This document shows positions 7,548 to 16,750 of a DNA stretch of 64,000 bases, in pieces. Location: assembly GCF_024449095.1 (NCBI RefSeq), contig NZ_CP024628.1, forward strand, positions 1,240,001 to 1,304,000, in the 5' to 3' direction. This DNA is from Vibrio coralliilyticus. Lineage in GTDB: Bacteria; Pseudomonadota; Gammaproteobacteria; Enterobacterales; Vibrionaceae. Position 1 is the stretch's first letter, and each line of letters begins with the position of its first letter. A program made the position numbers and the translations under genes. The notes under the pieces are model-generated. The model made no database searches. It saw only the letters and a program-made list of their open reading frames with translations, and was not told where the DNA came from.

Positions 7548-8632
7548 GCGCGACTCCTTTGGATAAGCACGGCATCATAAATACGTTGCACTTGAGGAAT
7601 AATGGCTTGAACAGAAAAATGCTCATCGAATTTCTGTTTTGCGTTCTGGGTATAGTATTGGTTCATTTCTTGGTTGTTCAGTAGTTCAATAAGTGCATCG
7701 GCTAAGGCGTCTACATCACCCGCATCGACAAGAAGACCTTCCTTGCCGTTGGCAATTGCATCCGGAATACCACCTGCATACGTCGATACCACGGCAATTC
7801 CAGCCGACATGGCCTCCAATACGCCCATTGGAAAACCTTCGTTGTAGCTCGGCAAACAGTAGATTTGGGTCCGCTGCAGCACATCGAGTTTGTGTTGACC
7901 CGAGACCCAACCTAAGAATTCCACTTGTGCTTCCAATCCCAAATCCCGTGCCATTGCGCGGTACTTCTCAACCTCACCATCTCCCCCAATCAATAGCTTG
8001 ACGTTAGGGCATTGCTGTTTGACTCGCACCATCGCGGTTAGCAGATCTTGGATCCCTTTTCGCTCACCCACTCTGCCAAGGAAGCTAATCACAGGTGAAG
8101 GGTTAGCTTTAGCGGGAAGTTCAAGTGATGGAACAGCGTTGTATACCAATTGGAAATGCTCTGAGCGGGTAAAAGTCGCTCGCGCCCAATCTATCCATTG
8201 AGAAGAAAGGACAATCACCACATCCGCCATTTCAAATGTGTCACGTATGTGTTTCTGCCTCTTCTCATCGCATTCATTGGCGTAAAAATCACGAAACTCT
8301 GCACCGTGCAAATGCAAAATCACTTTACCGCCGAGGACTTTAATCAACCTAACTAGTAATGCTTTTCGTAAGTAGCTACCTCGTGAAGCAACATGAATAT
8401 GTGCCAACCCCACTCGGTAAAAAACAAAGTAATAAATGACTTTAACTAGCGCGCTGAGATAACGCATCAGTGCGCCCAAAGAACCAAAACGATTGTTAGT
8501 AGAATGCGTTGCGATCAAACGAACGGCATTATCAGACAGAAAGCCTGCTTGTTGATAAACATTCAGCACAGTAGCAATGCCACCTTGTCCTTTAATGTCA
8601 GTCGCAATAGTTAGATTGATGTTCTTTTTCAA
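7544..8632 (-). CDS. vpsI: VpsI, GT4-family glycosyltransferase
   Basis: A GT-B glycosyltransferase of group 1. The N-terminal domain has DIKGQGGIATVLNVYQQAG and LHLHGAEFRDFY; the C-terminal nucleotide-sugar domain has FLGRVGERKGIQDLL, LLIGGDGEVEKY, VEFLGWVSG and the E-x7-E signature in PSYNEGFPMGVLEAM. It acts in the cytoplasm on lipid-linked VPS intermediates; donor and acceptor cannot be read from sequence. The longest frame starts at an ATG at 8653, but TTG at 8632 has GGAG 8 bases upstream and overlaps the vpsH stop as TTGA, the same 4-base coupling seen at the next two junctions. It also gives the expected MKKNINLTIATDIKG start, so I prefer TTG (362 residues). Confidence 0.9.
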   Translation of the reverse strand: MKKNINLTIATDIKGQGGIATVLNVYQQAGFLSDNAVRLIATHSTNNRFGSLGALMRYLSALVKVIYYFVFYRVGLAHIHVASRGSYLRKALLVRLIKVLGGKVILHLHGAEFRDFYANECDEKRQKHIRDTFEMADVVIVLSSQWIDWARATFTRSEHFQLVYNAVPSLELPAKANPSPVISFLGRVGERKGIQDLLTAMVRVKQQCPNVKLLIGGDGEVEKYRAMARDLGLEAQVEFLGWVSGQHKLDVLQRTQIYCLPSYNEGFPMGVLEAMSAGIAVVSTYAGGIPDAIANGKEGLLVDAGDVDALADALIELLNNQEMNQYYTQNAKQKFDEHFSVQAIIPQVQRIYDAVLIQRSRA

Positions 8633-9957
8633 CTCTGGCTCTCCACACTGCATATCGCCTGACGCACCTTGCCATTTTTCGTTCTCGGTAATGCACTCAC
8701 TTGATGCACCTCGACTTGTAGGCTTTGTCCAACTCGTTCCTGAGTATTAAGGATCAATTGCTGCTCCTGCTGAACTGTAAATTTAGTTTGATCAACCACA
8801 GCGAGCACTTTGATTAAATGCGCTTTGTCTTGAACAAATTGGCAACTGATTAACCCTTCTACCCCTTTAGGAATATGGTTGAGAATATGAATTTTCTGAC
8901 CATCTTCTCCAAGCAGATAGTCACCAACCCGCCCTTCAATTTTTTTAATTACAGGGTAAGTTCTGCCACATGAGCAACGTTGATTTTCGGCCAAAACAAC
9001 GTGGTCACCTGTACGGTAGCGAACCAGAGGATAGAGGGCATTATTGTAGTTAGTGCCCACGATCTCATGTTTACCCTCTTCCGTTTGTAGGAATTCAACA
9101 TGAGAGTAATCTGAAATGAGGTGGTAATGACCGTACTCACAGCTGCCTATCGCAGCAACACGCTCAAATAGCCCATACCAATCAAAGACCTTGCATCGAA
9201 AACGTTTTTCTATCACTTGGCGATCTTCATCAGACAAAGATTCAGAGGAAGTGACAATCGACTTTAACTGACCTTTGTAATACTCATCTTTGCTATCCAG
9301 AAACTTGGCTAACGTAGCAATAGAAGATGGGTATGCTTGGATTATGTCTACGCCATAATCCTCCATCGCTTTGAGATAACTCGGAATCGCATCTGACGTG
9401 AGGTGGAACGACGACATGACAATCATGTTTTCAAAGATAGAATAACGCCAATAAGGCCCCTCTTTCTGCGATAACGGCACAACCATATCGCCTCGGATCC
9501 AAGCTCGCTTATCGCCTTTCTGGTATCCTGCCCACTCTAGGTGACGAGAGACAAAAGCTTGTTCTCTGAGAACTGAGTCGAGGTCTTGAGGGATAGAAAG
9601 AGGTGTCCCAGTCGTACCACTGGTGCTGCCTTTCACCGTCACTTTAGGGTTCAAACTTGTGTTAAGGAAGGCATTCGGTGAGGCTTTGACATCTTGTTTA
9701 TCAATAAAATCAAACTGGTCTAATTGCTGCTTGTCTCCATAAGCACTCACATCTTTTGCACGCTCTAGAACGGCTTCCAGTTGCTTGTCACAAAATACCT
9801 TTAGTGCATCATGAGAATACTCATTTTCTCTCAATTGCTGCTTTAAGCCAGCAATACGACTTTCACTACGAATGGCTCCACGAACTAAGTCACGCAGAGA
9901 CACCATAATATTTTGAACAAAGACAGGAGACTTCTTGTAAATGGACGAAGTATACAC
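8629..9957 (-). CDS. vpsH: VpsH, CapK/PaaK-like adenylate-forming protein
   Basis: 442 residues of the phenylacetate-CoA-ligase / CapK family, whose members form an acyl-adenylate. Seen are the Ser/Thr/Gly loop GSTSGTTGTPLSIP, SSESLSDEDRQ, a DWYGLFERVAAIGSCEYG segment, the adenylate-binding YRTGDHVVL, a CSCG pair before RTYPVIKKIEGRVGDY, and a C-terminal PRTKNGKVRQ carrying the usual catalytic Lys. The GTG start at 9957 has AGAGGG 7 bases upstream, with the AG overlapping the vpsG stop. Position matches V. cholerae VpsH, whose chemistry is unproven. Since VPS is reported to carry glycine in amide linkage on a uronic acid, activation of a carboxyl group for that amide is a plausible but untested role. 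Confidence 0.88.
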   Translation of the reverse strand: MYTSSIYKKSPVFVQNIMVSLRDLVRGAIRSESRIAGLKQQLRENEYSHDALKVFCDKQLEAVLERAKDVSAYGDKQQLDQFDFIDKQDVKASPNAFLNTSLNPKVTVKGSTSGTTGTPLSIPQDLDSVLREQAFVSRHLEWAGYQKGDKRAWIRGDMVVPLSQKEGPYWRYSIFENMIVMSSFHLTSDAIPSYLKAMEDYGVDIIQAYPSSIATLAKFLDSKDEYYKGQLKSIVTSSESLSDEDRQVIEKRFRCKVFDWYGLFERVAAIGSCEYGHYHLISDYSHVEFLQTEEGKHEIVGTNYNNALYPLVRYRTGDHVVLAENQRCSCGRTYPVIKKIEGRVGDYLLGEDGQKIHILNHIPKGVEGLISCQFVQDKAHLIKVLAVVDQTKFTVQQEQQLILNTQERVGQSLQVEVHQVSALPRTKNGKVRQAICSVESQS

Positions 9958-9968
9958 ATCAACGCCCT

Positions 9969-10469
9969 CTAACCACGGGTATCTTGCAAGAAGGGGGCTG
10001 TTCCTTCAACATCAGCGCGGTTATCGTGAATGTCATAATCATTATCTTTAACCCAACCGATGATCTTGGCCGGAATCCCCCCAACAATGGCCCCCTCAGG
10101 AACACTTTTCGTCACCACACTATTTGCACCGATGATGGCATTATCACCCACAATAATCGGGCCAATTAAAACGGCTCCAGGGCCAATAAATACACGGTCA
10201 CCCACTCTAGGGACTTCTTTAAATGGTCCTTTACCGACCGTTTTGCATCCAATGCCGATGCTGCACTGCTCACCAATAACCGTTTTGTCATGCAGTGATA
10301 CGCCGATACCTTTAACGACAAAAAAGCTGCCTTTACCGATATGACATTTAACAGGTACTCGACAGTTATAAAACATGAAAATAAATAACTGGAAAAGCTT
10401 GGGAATCAGCGGGACTTTTTTCAGATAAAACCAGCGCGCAATTCGATAAATAGCAATAGCATTAGGCAT
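9969..10469 (-). CDS. vpsG: VpsG, serine acetyltransferase-like O-acetyltransferase
   Basis: 166 residues. A short helical N-terminus precedes left-handed parallel beta-helix hexapeptide repeats (CHIGKGSFFVVKGIGVSLHDKTVIGEQCSIGIGCKTVG, then VGDRVFIGPGAVLIGPIIVGDNAIIGANSVVTKSVPEGAIVGGIPAKIIG). The PEGAIVGGIPAK ending is typical of the CysE/LacA/NodL acetyltransferases. It probably uses acetyl-CoA to acetylate a VPS sugar, in line with the O-acetyl group reported on VPS. It overlaps the end of vpsF by 8 bases. It is the only acetyltransferase in this cluster: V. cholerae has two (VpsC and VpsG), and no vpsC is found here. Confidence 0.88.
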   Translation of the reverse strand: MPNAIAIYRIARWFYLKKVPLIPKLFQLFIFMFYNCRVPVKCHIGKGSFFVVKGIGVSLHDKTVIGEQCSIGIGCKTVGKGPFKEVPRVGDRVFIGPGAVLIGPIIVGDNAIIGANSVVTKSVPEGAIVGGIPAKIIGWVKDNDYDIHDNRADVEGTAPFLQDTRG

Positions 10470-11706
10470 GTGTGTAACCCGAGTTTAATTGAGAATTCTG
10501 AGAATCTACCCACTTTTCACGCAATGATTTGCTTAAATACAGACAGGTGAAAAGTAGTAATAAAGTTGGTGTTTTAGTCGTCAGGGAGTTGTTGGTAATA
10601 CTGATTACCGCAAACGAAAAAACACTCATTCTTTCAATGAGGTTTCCTGTGACTGCGAAATAGGTTAGTGGCACATACACCACTAAAAACAAAGGAATAG
10701 TCCCCACCAAGCCAAAAGTGAATATCCAGCCAATGAGGTAGTTTTCGATCACATTGATACCAATATAAAGCTCAATCGATTCCATCAAGCGATGACTTGC
10801 ACCTAATAACCACTCTCGGAAACTAAGCTGGTCAATCAGATAGAACACATTTAATCGCGCAGACGCACTACCATCGATATAGAGTTTTGAGGCAATGCGC
10901 TCCGTGATACCCGAAGACACCAGCAAATATGCACCAACCCAAAATGCGAAATACCCGATCAGCATAAACAAGGCAATTTTTTGTTTATTGTCTGGAATCC
11001 CTTGGGTAATGGCTCTCCACAACATTGGTGCCATGGAAACCGATACCGCACAAATAAAGATAGCCAGCGCCGCTCTCCCTCCAAATGCGAATAATGCGAG
11101 CGACACAATCAACATATAAACAAAACTAGGTAGCTTAGTTCTACTTGCCACCAATAGAGCAATGCTGACTGTTACCAAGGCGTTGTTGAGCGGGTGGGTC
11201 AAAAAGGCCGTCGAGCGAAAGAATGAAAACTCTTGGAACTCAACATTAACCAGACGGAAATGAAGCATGTACTCCATTACAGCGACAAACGAATTGAGCA
11301 ATATCAGATAGGCAATCAATTTAAGCAATAAGGATTTTTGATTGTCAGTAAGATAAGCAAGCAATGGGACAATCAAAACTGGCGCCAAAAAAGTATTGAT
11401 CAGATATGCCATCCCAGATGTGCCGTGTATAGCAAAACCGTAGAGGATCACAAACACATTACACGCCAGCGCCATCAGCCAAAAACGGTAGTAGTTACCC
11501 AGCCTCAGTGCAATTCCTTTAATGCCATCAAGCAGAAAAACCAACCCAAAGCCCAAAAGAATTAAGTAAGAGTACAAATGAATCTTAAAGAGAGGTGATC
11601 CCCCCTGAGAAACGTAAGGTACCCCAAGGTCCTCTAGCAAGTAACCACCAAGAAGAATTGATGAAGCGATAGCAACAAAGGGCAACAGGTAAATCCTAGA
11701 CAGCAC
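10462..11706 (-). CDS. vpsF: VpsF, Wzy-like polysaccharide polymerase
   Basis: 414 residues and about ten to eleven hydrophobic segments, with a large loop near residues 270-330 (GITERIASKLYIDGSASARLNVFYLIDQLSFREWLLGA) as is common in O-antigen ligase/polymerase (Wzy) proteins. Such proteins polymerise lipid-linked repeat units on the periplasmic face of the inner membrane. Family sequence identity is always low, so the call rests on topology, size and position between the flippase vpsE and vpsG, matching V. cholerae VpsF. It overlaps both neighbours by about 10 bases, indicating one transcript. Confidence 0.85.
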   Translation of the reverse strand: MLSRIYLLPFVAIASSILLGGYLLEDLGVPYVSQGGSPLFKIHLYSYLILLGFGLVFLLDGIKGIALRLGNYYRFWLMALACNVFVILYGFAIHGTSGMAYLINTFLAPVLIVPLLAYLTDNQKSLLLKLIAYLILLNSFVAVMEYMLHFRLVNVEFQEFSFFRSTAFLTHPLNNALVTVSIALLVASRTKLPSFVYMLIVSLALFAFGGRAALAIFICAVSVSMAPMLWRAITQGIPDNKQKIALFMLIGYFAFWVGAYLLVSSGITERIASKLYIDGSASARLNVFYLIDQLSFREWLLGASHRLMESIELYIGINVIENYLIGWIFTFGLVGTIPLFLVVYVPLTYFAVTGNLIERMSVFSFAVISITNNSLTTKTPTLLLLFTCLYLSKSLREKWVDSQNSQLNSGYTHA

Positions 11707-13126
11707 GCTGACGCCCCCTTAACTTAAGTAGCGAGGTTCTGATCTGGAAACTGTTCAAAAGCAGATGCGTTAAACCATACGCGACTAAAGCAGTCATCAC
11801 TAAAAGGGCCAAAGTCAACACACTGCTATCCAGCTCAATATATTGCTTAGCTTGAAGTATTGCCAGTGCCATAACCGCTGTCGCAATCATTGTTCGCAAC
11901 AAGGCTTTAGGTACCGGATAATGATAACCAGCTTTCCAACCTATCCATGCTGTCAGCAACAGTCCAACAAACATAGCTATCACAATACCTATCGCTGCAC
12001 CTAATGCACCAAATTGTGGAATCAAAGCAAATGCGGCCAAAACTTGGACCAACAAAACAAACGCCATGATCAAAGGCACATACTTGGTCTTCAATGTAAA
12101 CTGCAAACCATGATCGAAGAAATGTGCACGTAAGTTAAAAAGTAAGGCAGCAGCGGCCACCAAGTAAAACGTCGTCAGATCAACATTCCCATAGGCGTCA
12201 CCGAGAAAAATACCGACAAGCATCGGCGCTAATAAACACAGACCCGTATACGCCGGTAGACTCAAAGCAATCAGGAACCCACTGTATACTTTGTGTTTAG
12301 CGATTAAACGTGTTCGATCTTGAGTAAGCTTGGTGAGTTCTGGATAAAGAGGCAATGCAATAGCCATAAAAACCAGAGCCATAATGCCAAACAAAAGATT
12401 CGCAATTGCGGCATATTGTCCCGCTTGCTCAAGCCCGGTGAGGTTAGCAATAAAAATACGATCACTTCTTGCTGCCAATATACCCAGTAAACCAGACAAC
12501 ATAAGCGGTGCGCCGTAAGAAAATAGCGCTTTCTTAGTTTCAGTGTTGGTCGCTACTCTGAGGTGCCACTCTCCAGCTCGAAGGCTGATAACGGCTGCTA
12601 CCGAATAGCTCATCACTAAAGCAAGTAAAGCCATTTCTAATGCAGGTATAAAAGAGAGCAATACTACTGTCATGACGATTGAGAGGACAGCTTGAGTCAT
12701 AACAGAACGACGGTAATACCCTGACTCTTGGTTCACGCGTGCATATTCGATCACAAACAAATAGATGACTTTTGCGACGAAAAAAGCATACACAGCAAAA
12801 AAGACACGCCACTCAAACACACTCAACAACGCCACTAAGGCAGCAATGACAAAACATGACAAGAGCGTGTTACCGATTAACCAACGCACAAGCGTCGCGC
12901 TGATTTGTATCTGTTGGTCCTGTTCAGCGCTTGGGTAAAAACGAATGAGACAGTTGTTTATCCATTGAACTAACACTGAACGTGACGCTTCCACAATGAC
13001 CATCAACACGGCGAGAAAGCCGTATTCTTCGGGTAACAGAAAACGCGTCTGTATCGCAATAAGTGCGAACAGACTTAAAGCTGAAAGGATCTGAACAGGT
13101 GCATAAGTGAGCAGTTTTTTAATCAC
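11696..13126 (-). CDS. vpsE: VpsE, Wzx-type flippase
   Basis: 476 residues with twelve to fourteen predicted membrane helices. It has the polysaccharide transporter (MOP/Wzx) layout: an N-terminal MIKKLLTYAPVQILSALSLFALI helix followed by RFLLPEEYGFLAVLMVIVEASRSVLVQWINN, then YGAPLMLSGLLGILAARSDRIFIANLTGLEQAGQYAAIANLLFGI in the middle. It would flip undecaprenyl-linked VPS repeat units to the periplasm for VpsF. It overlaps vpsD by 4 bases and vpsF by 11. Position and type match V. cholerae VpsE. Confidence 0.9.
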   Translation of the reverse strand: MIKKLLTYAPVQILSALSLFALIAIQTRFLLPEEYGFLAVLMVIVEASRSVLVQWINNCLIRFYPSAEQDQQIQISATLVRWLIGNTLLSCFVIAALVALLSVFEWRVFFAVYAFFVAKVIYLFVIEYARVNQESGYYRRSVMTQAVLSIVMTVVLLSFIPALEMALLALVMSYSVAAVISLRAGEWHLRVATNTETKKALFSYGAPLMLSGLLGILAARSDRIFIANLTGLEQAGQYAAIANLLFGIMALVFMAIALPLYPELTKLTQDRTRLIAKHKVYSGFLIALSLPAYTGLCLLAPMLVGIFLGDAYGNVDLTTFYLVAAAALLFNLRAHFFDHGLQFTLKTKYVPLIMAFVLLVQVLAAFALIPQFGALGAAIGIVIAMFVGLLLTAWIGWKAGYHYPVPKALLRTMIATAVMALAILQAKQYIELDSSVLTLALLVMTALVAYGLTHLLLNSFQIRTSLLKLRGRQRAV

Positions 13127-14259
13127 AACAGCTCTCCATACAGTCTTTGATAGTCATCGACCACTGCCTGTGGTGAAAACTTAGCACTCAGAGACTTTGT
13201 ATCAACAGCGGGCAAGTTATCTAAAAACTGTAAAACGTTTTGAGCTTCTGATGCCGAGCCATCCGCTAAGGTATAGTGGACACCAGCGTTACGAAAAAAC
13301 GCCTGCTCCTCCTGTAAAATACCGACTGCAGTAGCGATAACGGGTAAGCCTGACGCTAGCATCTCTAAGGGTACAAGACCGAAAGTCTCTTCACGTGAAA
13401 GAAATACCCCGACATCGGACTCAGCGTAGATTTGCTTAATTTGCTCAACATTCATTGGACCCAGCCATGAGATTTTATCCGCTACATTAAGCTCTTCAGC
13501 CAACTTGTTTAGCTCTGACACATAGCTCTCATCAACGGGACCAATGATCTTCAGGGCAGCATCAAGACTGGTATTTAGCTGAGCAACTAACTTGATGATC
13601 TGATCCACCTGTTTACGTGGAGTAATTAACGAACAAGTCACCAAACGCAGTGAATCTAACTGGAGTCGGTTGGTTTGCTTAAAGTAAACATCATTGACTG
13701 GATTCCCTACCTTACGTGCTTTATGGCGCATAGCGTTTGGTAGAGAGTCAAACAAGATATCACCGACATAGGTTAATCGATCAGCAGATCGTAAACTGAT
13801 AGCAGGTAGCAGGGTTTCAAAAATCAAATCATTTAACCAGCCGCGACTTTTTCTGGCTACCTTTCCTAATGAGTGGAGAGTAATCACTGAACGGTGATTG
13901 CGGCTTGGTAGCAGTGGAAGACTCGGTAAATGACTATGGACCACATCGGGCTGGAAACGACGAGCCAACTTACTTAACATCACGTTTTGGAAGACAAATC
14001 CAGGTACAGGTACTCCTAATACTTTCCCTTTCTTAGCAATAAAAGTGACATGCGTTTGTTCATTAAGTTGGATTCTTTTATTCAACTCTTGTTTAGAGGC
14101 ACCCACTTTAATTGCCAGTATTTCATACTGATAACCTTCAGGAGCGTCTAACTCAAGTGACTGAACAACTTGCTGGCAGACAGAATCAACGCCGCCTGCG
14201 TTATCGCTTCCCCATTTAAGGGTACTCAATGGCATCACAAGCAGGACTTTTTTCATCAT
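13123..14259 (-). CDS. vpsD: VpsD, GT4-family glycosyltransferase
   Basis: 378 residues with two Rossmann domains. The N-terminal half shows WGSDNAGGVDSVCQQVVQSL, DVVHSHLPSLPLLP and VITLHSLGKVARKSR. The C-terminal half shows LVTCSLITPRKQVDQIIKL, ALKIIGPVDESYV, KISWLGPM and the signature SREETFGLVPLEMLASGLPVIAT. It is a cytoplasmic glycosyltransferase using a nucleotide-sugar donor; specificity is not readable. It starts 62 bases after vpsB, the largest gap inside this part of the run, and that gap holds a stem-loop (14279-14316). Two ATG codons (14259 and 14256) are both possible starts. Confidence 0.9.
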   Translation of the reverse strand: MMKKVLLVMPLSTLKWGSDNAGGVDSVCQQVVQSLELDAPEGYQYEILAIKVGASKQELNKRIQLNEQTHVTFIAKKGKVLGVPVPGFVFQNVMLSKLARRFQPDVVHSHLPSLPLLPSRNHRSVITLHSLGKVARKSRGWLNDLIFETLLPAISLRSADRLTYVGDILFDSLPNAMRHKARKVGNPVNDVYFKQTNRLQLDSLRLVTCSLITPRKQVDQIIKLVAQLNTSLDAALKIIGPVDESYVSELNKLAEELNVADKISWLGPMNVEQIKQIYAESDVGVFLSREETFGLVPLEMLASGLPVIATAVGILQEEQAFFRNAGVHYTLADGSASEAQNVLQFLDNLPAVDTKSLSAKFSPQAVVDDYQRLYGELL

Positions 14260-14278
14260 CGAACCTTAGACGAGTTAA

Positions 14279-14316
14279 TTCAGAGAGCGAATGACTTATT
14301 TCTTCCGCTCTCTGAA
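14279..14316. other. stem-loop in the vpsB-vpsD gap
   Basis: TTCAGAGAGCG and its exact complement CGCTCTCTGAA flank a 16-base loop, giving an 11-base stem. No T-run follows on the minus strand, so it does not look like a normal terminator. An mRNA-stability or attenuation element, or a leftover at the place where V. cholerae carries vpsC, are alternatives. Confidence 0.6.
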
Positions 14317-14321
14317 ATAGG

Positions 14322-15563
14322 TCACGCCAAAACACCTCTTGTATCGATTACCACTTTCTTGCTGAATGCGATTTTATCTGCCGCTTTAAACTGCTTGTGA
14401 TCCACTAACACGACAACTACATTTGCAATTTCAAGCGCGCGCTCTAAGTCCATAAATTCAACACCCGCATCAATCAGATGTTCAGGCAAAGAGGAAATAT
14501 TTGGTTCAACGGCAATCACTTGTCCAACATCTTCATGCGCCAACTGAGTAGTGATGTCTAGTGCAGGGCTTTCACGCAAATCGTCAATGTCGGCTTTAAA
14601 GGCTAGACCTAAACAAGCAATCACAGGCTTCTTAAATTCGTCTGCCGCTTGTTTGACTTGATCAACGACCCAATGAGGCTTGCCGTCATTGACTTGACGA
14701 GCTGTCGCAATCACCTTCGCTTCATCAGGACAGCTGTTGACAATAAACCATGGGTCAACAGCGATACAGTGTCCACCAACACCTGGGCCTGGATTAAGGA
14801 TGTTGACACGAGGGTGGCGGTTAGATAGCTTGATCAATTCCCAAACATTGATCTTAAGCTTTTCACAAATGAGAGAGAGTTCGTTGGCGAAAGCAATGTT
14901 TACATCACGGAATGAGTTTTCAGTCAGTTTTGCCATTTCCGCCGTGCGAGAATTCGTGAGAATGCATTCACCGCGCACAAAAGTCTGATAAAGTTCAACT
15001 GCACGTTTGTTACAAGCGTCGCTCATACCGCCAATCACACGATCGTTACTGACCAGTTCCTGAAGAACGTAACCCGGTAATACTCGCTCAGGACAATGCG
15101 CCACTTTAATATCTGCCGCATCACCACTTTGCTGTGGAAACGTCAGATCAGGTCGCGCTTCTGCAAGCCATCCAGCCATTTTTTCTGTTGCACCGACTGG
15201 AGACGTACTTTCTAAAACCACTAAGTTACCTTTCTCTAATACCGGGGCAATTGCCTTTGCTGCACTCTCAATATAGCTAAGATCAGGCTCGTGGTTGTCA
15301 CCTTTAAACGGTGTAGGTACCGCGACCATAAATGCATCCGCCGCTTCAGGAACGGTTGTCGCCTTAAGCTTGCCTGTCATTACCGCACTACGAACCACGA
15401 TATCAAGATCTGGCTCTACAATGTGGATTTCACCTTTATTGATGGTATCTACAGCATGCTGGTTGACATCAATACCGATCACTTCAATTCCGCGAGAAGC
15501 AATCACCGCAGCCGTTGGCAAACCGATATAGCCTAAACCTACAACTGAAACCTTGTTAAACAT
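14322..15563 (-). CDS. vpsB: VpsB, UDP-N-acetyl-D-mannosamine dehydrogenase
   Basis: 413 residues of the UDP-glucose/GDP-mannose dehydrogenase family, WecC type. It oxidises UDP-ManNAc to UDP-ManNAcA with two NAD+. The N-terminal NAD-binding motif is VSVVGLGYIGLPTAAVIASRG; others are VAVPTPFK, ESTSPVGATEK, HCPERVLPG and the Glu/Lys-rich LTENSFRDVNIAFANELS. The catalytic Cys is in GPGVGGHCIAVDPWF, and the C-terminal domain has LGLAFKADIDDLRESPALD. The ATG at 15563 is preceded by AAGGAA at the right distance. A longer frame to 15614 would overlap vpsA and add 17 unrelated residues. It takes the product of VpsA, encoded 17 bases upstream. Confidence 0.93.
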   Translation of the reverse strand: MFNKVSVVGLGYIGLPTAAVIASRGIEVIGIDVNQHAVDTINKGEIHIVEPDLDIVVRSAVMTGKLKATTVPEAADAFMVAVPTPFKGDNHEPDLSYIESAAKAIAPVLEKGNLVVLESTSPVGATEKMAGWLAEARPDLTFPQQSGDAADIKVAHCPERVLPGYVLQELVSNDRVIGGMSDACNKRAVELYQTFVRGECILTNSRTAEMAKLTENSFRDVNIAFANELSLICEKLKINVWELIKLSNRHPRVNILNPGPGVGGHCIAVDPWFIVNSCPDEAKVIATARQVNDGKPHWVVDQVKQAADEFKKPVIACLGLAFKADIDDLRESPALDITTQLAHEDVGQVIAVEPNISSLPEHLIDAGVEFMDLERALEIANVVVVLVDHKQFKAADKIAFSKKVVIDTRGVLA

Positions 15564-15580
15564 CTTGTGTTCCTTAATCT

Positions 15581-16699
15581 TTAAAGCGCTAAAATATCTG
15601 CTATTCTTTGGCAAGCTAGGCCATCACCATACGGATTATGAGCTTGACTCATAGATTCGTATGCGGTCTTATCCGTCAAAAGCTGAGTTAATTCACGGCA
15701 AATTAGGTCACTGTCTGTACCGACCAGTTTGACGGTTCCCGCCTCGACAGCTTCTGGCCTTTCTGTGGTATCTCGCATCACTAAAACAGGTTTACCAAGA
15801 GATGGTGCTTCTTCTTGTATGCCGCCTGAATCTGTCAAAATGATGTGAGCTTTATTCATCAGATAGACAAACGGGAGATACTGTTGAGGCTCAACTAAAT
15901 GAATGTTTGGAATGTTCTTAAGCAGGCGATTGACAGGCTCTTGAACGTTAGGATTAAGATGCACAGGATACAAAATTTGGCAGTCTGGGTGGCGTTTAGC
16001 TGTGTCGGACAGTGCCTGACAAATACGTTCGAACCCGCCACCAAAGCTTTCTCGCCTGTGACCTGTTACCAAAATCAGCTTCTTGTCTGCTTCCAGCATT
16101 GGAAATACGCTGTCTAGCGTGGCTCTGAGATCCGAATCGTTTTCAATCTTATCGCGGATCATAAACAAAGCATCAATAACCGTATTCCCTGTCACGTGAA
16201 TATCCGTGTCAGCCACATTCTCGTCTACAAGGTTTTGTCGCGAAGTTTTGGTTGGAGCAAAATGGAAATTCGTCAAACAGCCTGTGAGTTTTCGATTGCC
16301 TTCTTCAGGCCAAGGAGAGTATATATTTCCTGTACGAAGGCCCGCTTCAACATGGCCAACCTGAATTTGCTGATAATACGAGGCTAGCGTTGCGCCTAAG
16401 GTTGTTGCCGTGTCACCGTGAACCAAAACAACATCAGGTTTAAACTCACTAAGTACTCGTTCCATACCAGTTAAGATCTTGGTGGTTACCGTCGTCAGTG
16501 TCTGACCCGGCTCCATAATATCGAGATCATAATCAGGCTCGACATGAAAGAGCTCTAACACCTGATGCAGCATTTCTCTGTGCTGACCCGTCACACATAC
16601 TTTGGTTTCGAATCGAGCGTCACCTTTCATTTGGTGAACCAAAGGCGCCATTTTGATCGCTTCTGGTCGAGTACCAAACGTAATTAAAACCTTTTTCAC
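15581..16699 (-). CDS. vpsA: VpsA, UDP-N-acetylglucosamine 2-epimerase
   Basis: 372 residues of the WecB family, converting UDP-GlcNAc to UDP-ManNAc, the first committed step for the VPS amino-uronic sugar. Motifs: [20 protein letters not shown] at the N-terminus, [53 protein letters not shown], and [27 protein letters not shown], which contains the catalytic and allosteric loops. I choose the GTG at 16699, which has AGGGA about 10 bases upstream and matches the family's usual [13 protein letters not shown] start. The frame continues upstream to ATG codons at 16732 and 16729, but these would run through an inverted repeat (16731-16750) and lack a ribosome binding site. A 207-base gap separates it from vpsU. 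Confidence 0.93.
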   Translation of the reverse strand: MKKVLITFGTRPEAIKMAPLVHQMKGDARFETKVCVTGQHREMLHQVLELFHVEPDYDLDIMEPGQTLTTVTTKILTGMERVLSEFKPDVVLVHGDTATTLGATLASYYQQIQVGHVEAGLRTGNIYSPWPEEGNRKLTGCLTNFHFAPTKTSRQNLVDENVADTDIHVTGNTVIDALFMIRDKIENDSDLRATLDSVFPMLEADKKLILVTGHRRESFGGGFERICQALSDTAKRHPDCQILYPVHLNPNVQEPVNRLLKNIPNIHLVEPQQYLPFVYLMNKAHIILTDSGGIQEEAPSLGKPVLVMRDTTERPEAVEAGTVKLVGTDSDLICRELTQLLTDKTAYESMSQAHNPYGDGLACQRIADILAL

Positions 16700-16730
16700 A
16701 ACACTTGTTCCCTGAATTAAGCCAAGCATC

Positions 16731-16750
16731 ATTTATCGTCATCGATAAAT
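16731..16750. promoter_or_regulatory. 8-4-8 inverted repeat upstream of vpsA
   Basis: ATTTATCG-TCAT-CGATAAAT lies 31 bases before the preferred vpsA start, within the unusually long (207-base) vpsU-vpsA gap. A second small stem (CCGAG-TCTAAG-CTCGG) sits about 20-35 bases further upstream. The gap may hold a separate vpsA promoter with an operator, or mRNA structure. Confidence 0.4.

Noticed and set aside
15564..15614. Longer vpsB starting at 15614
   Set aside because: It would overlap vpsA, has no ribosome binding site, and the family start is at 15563 behind AAGGAA.
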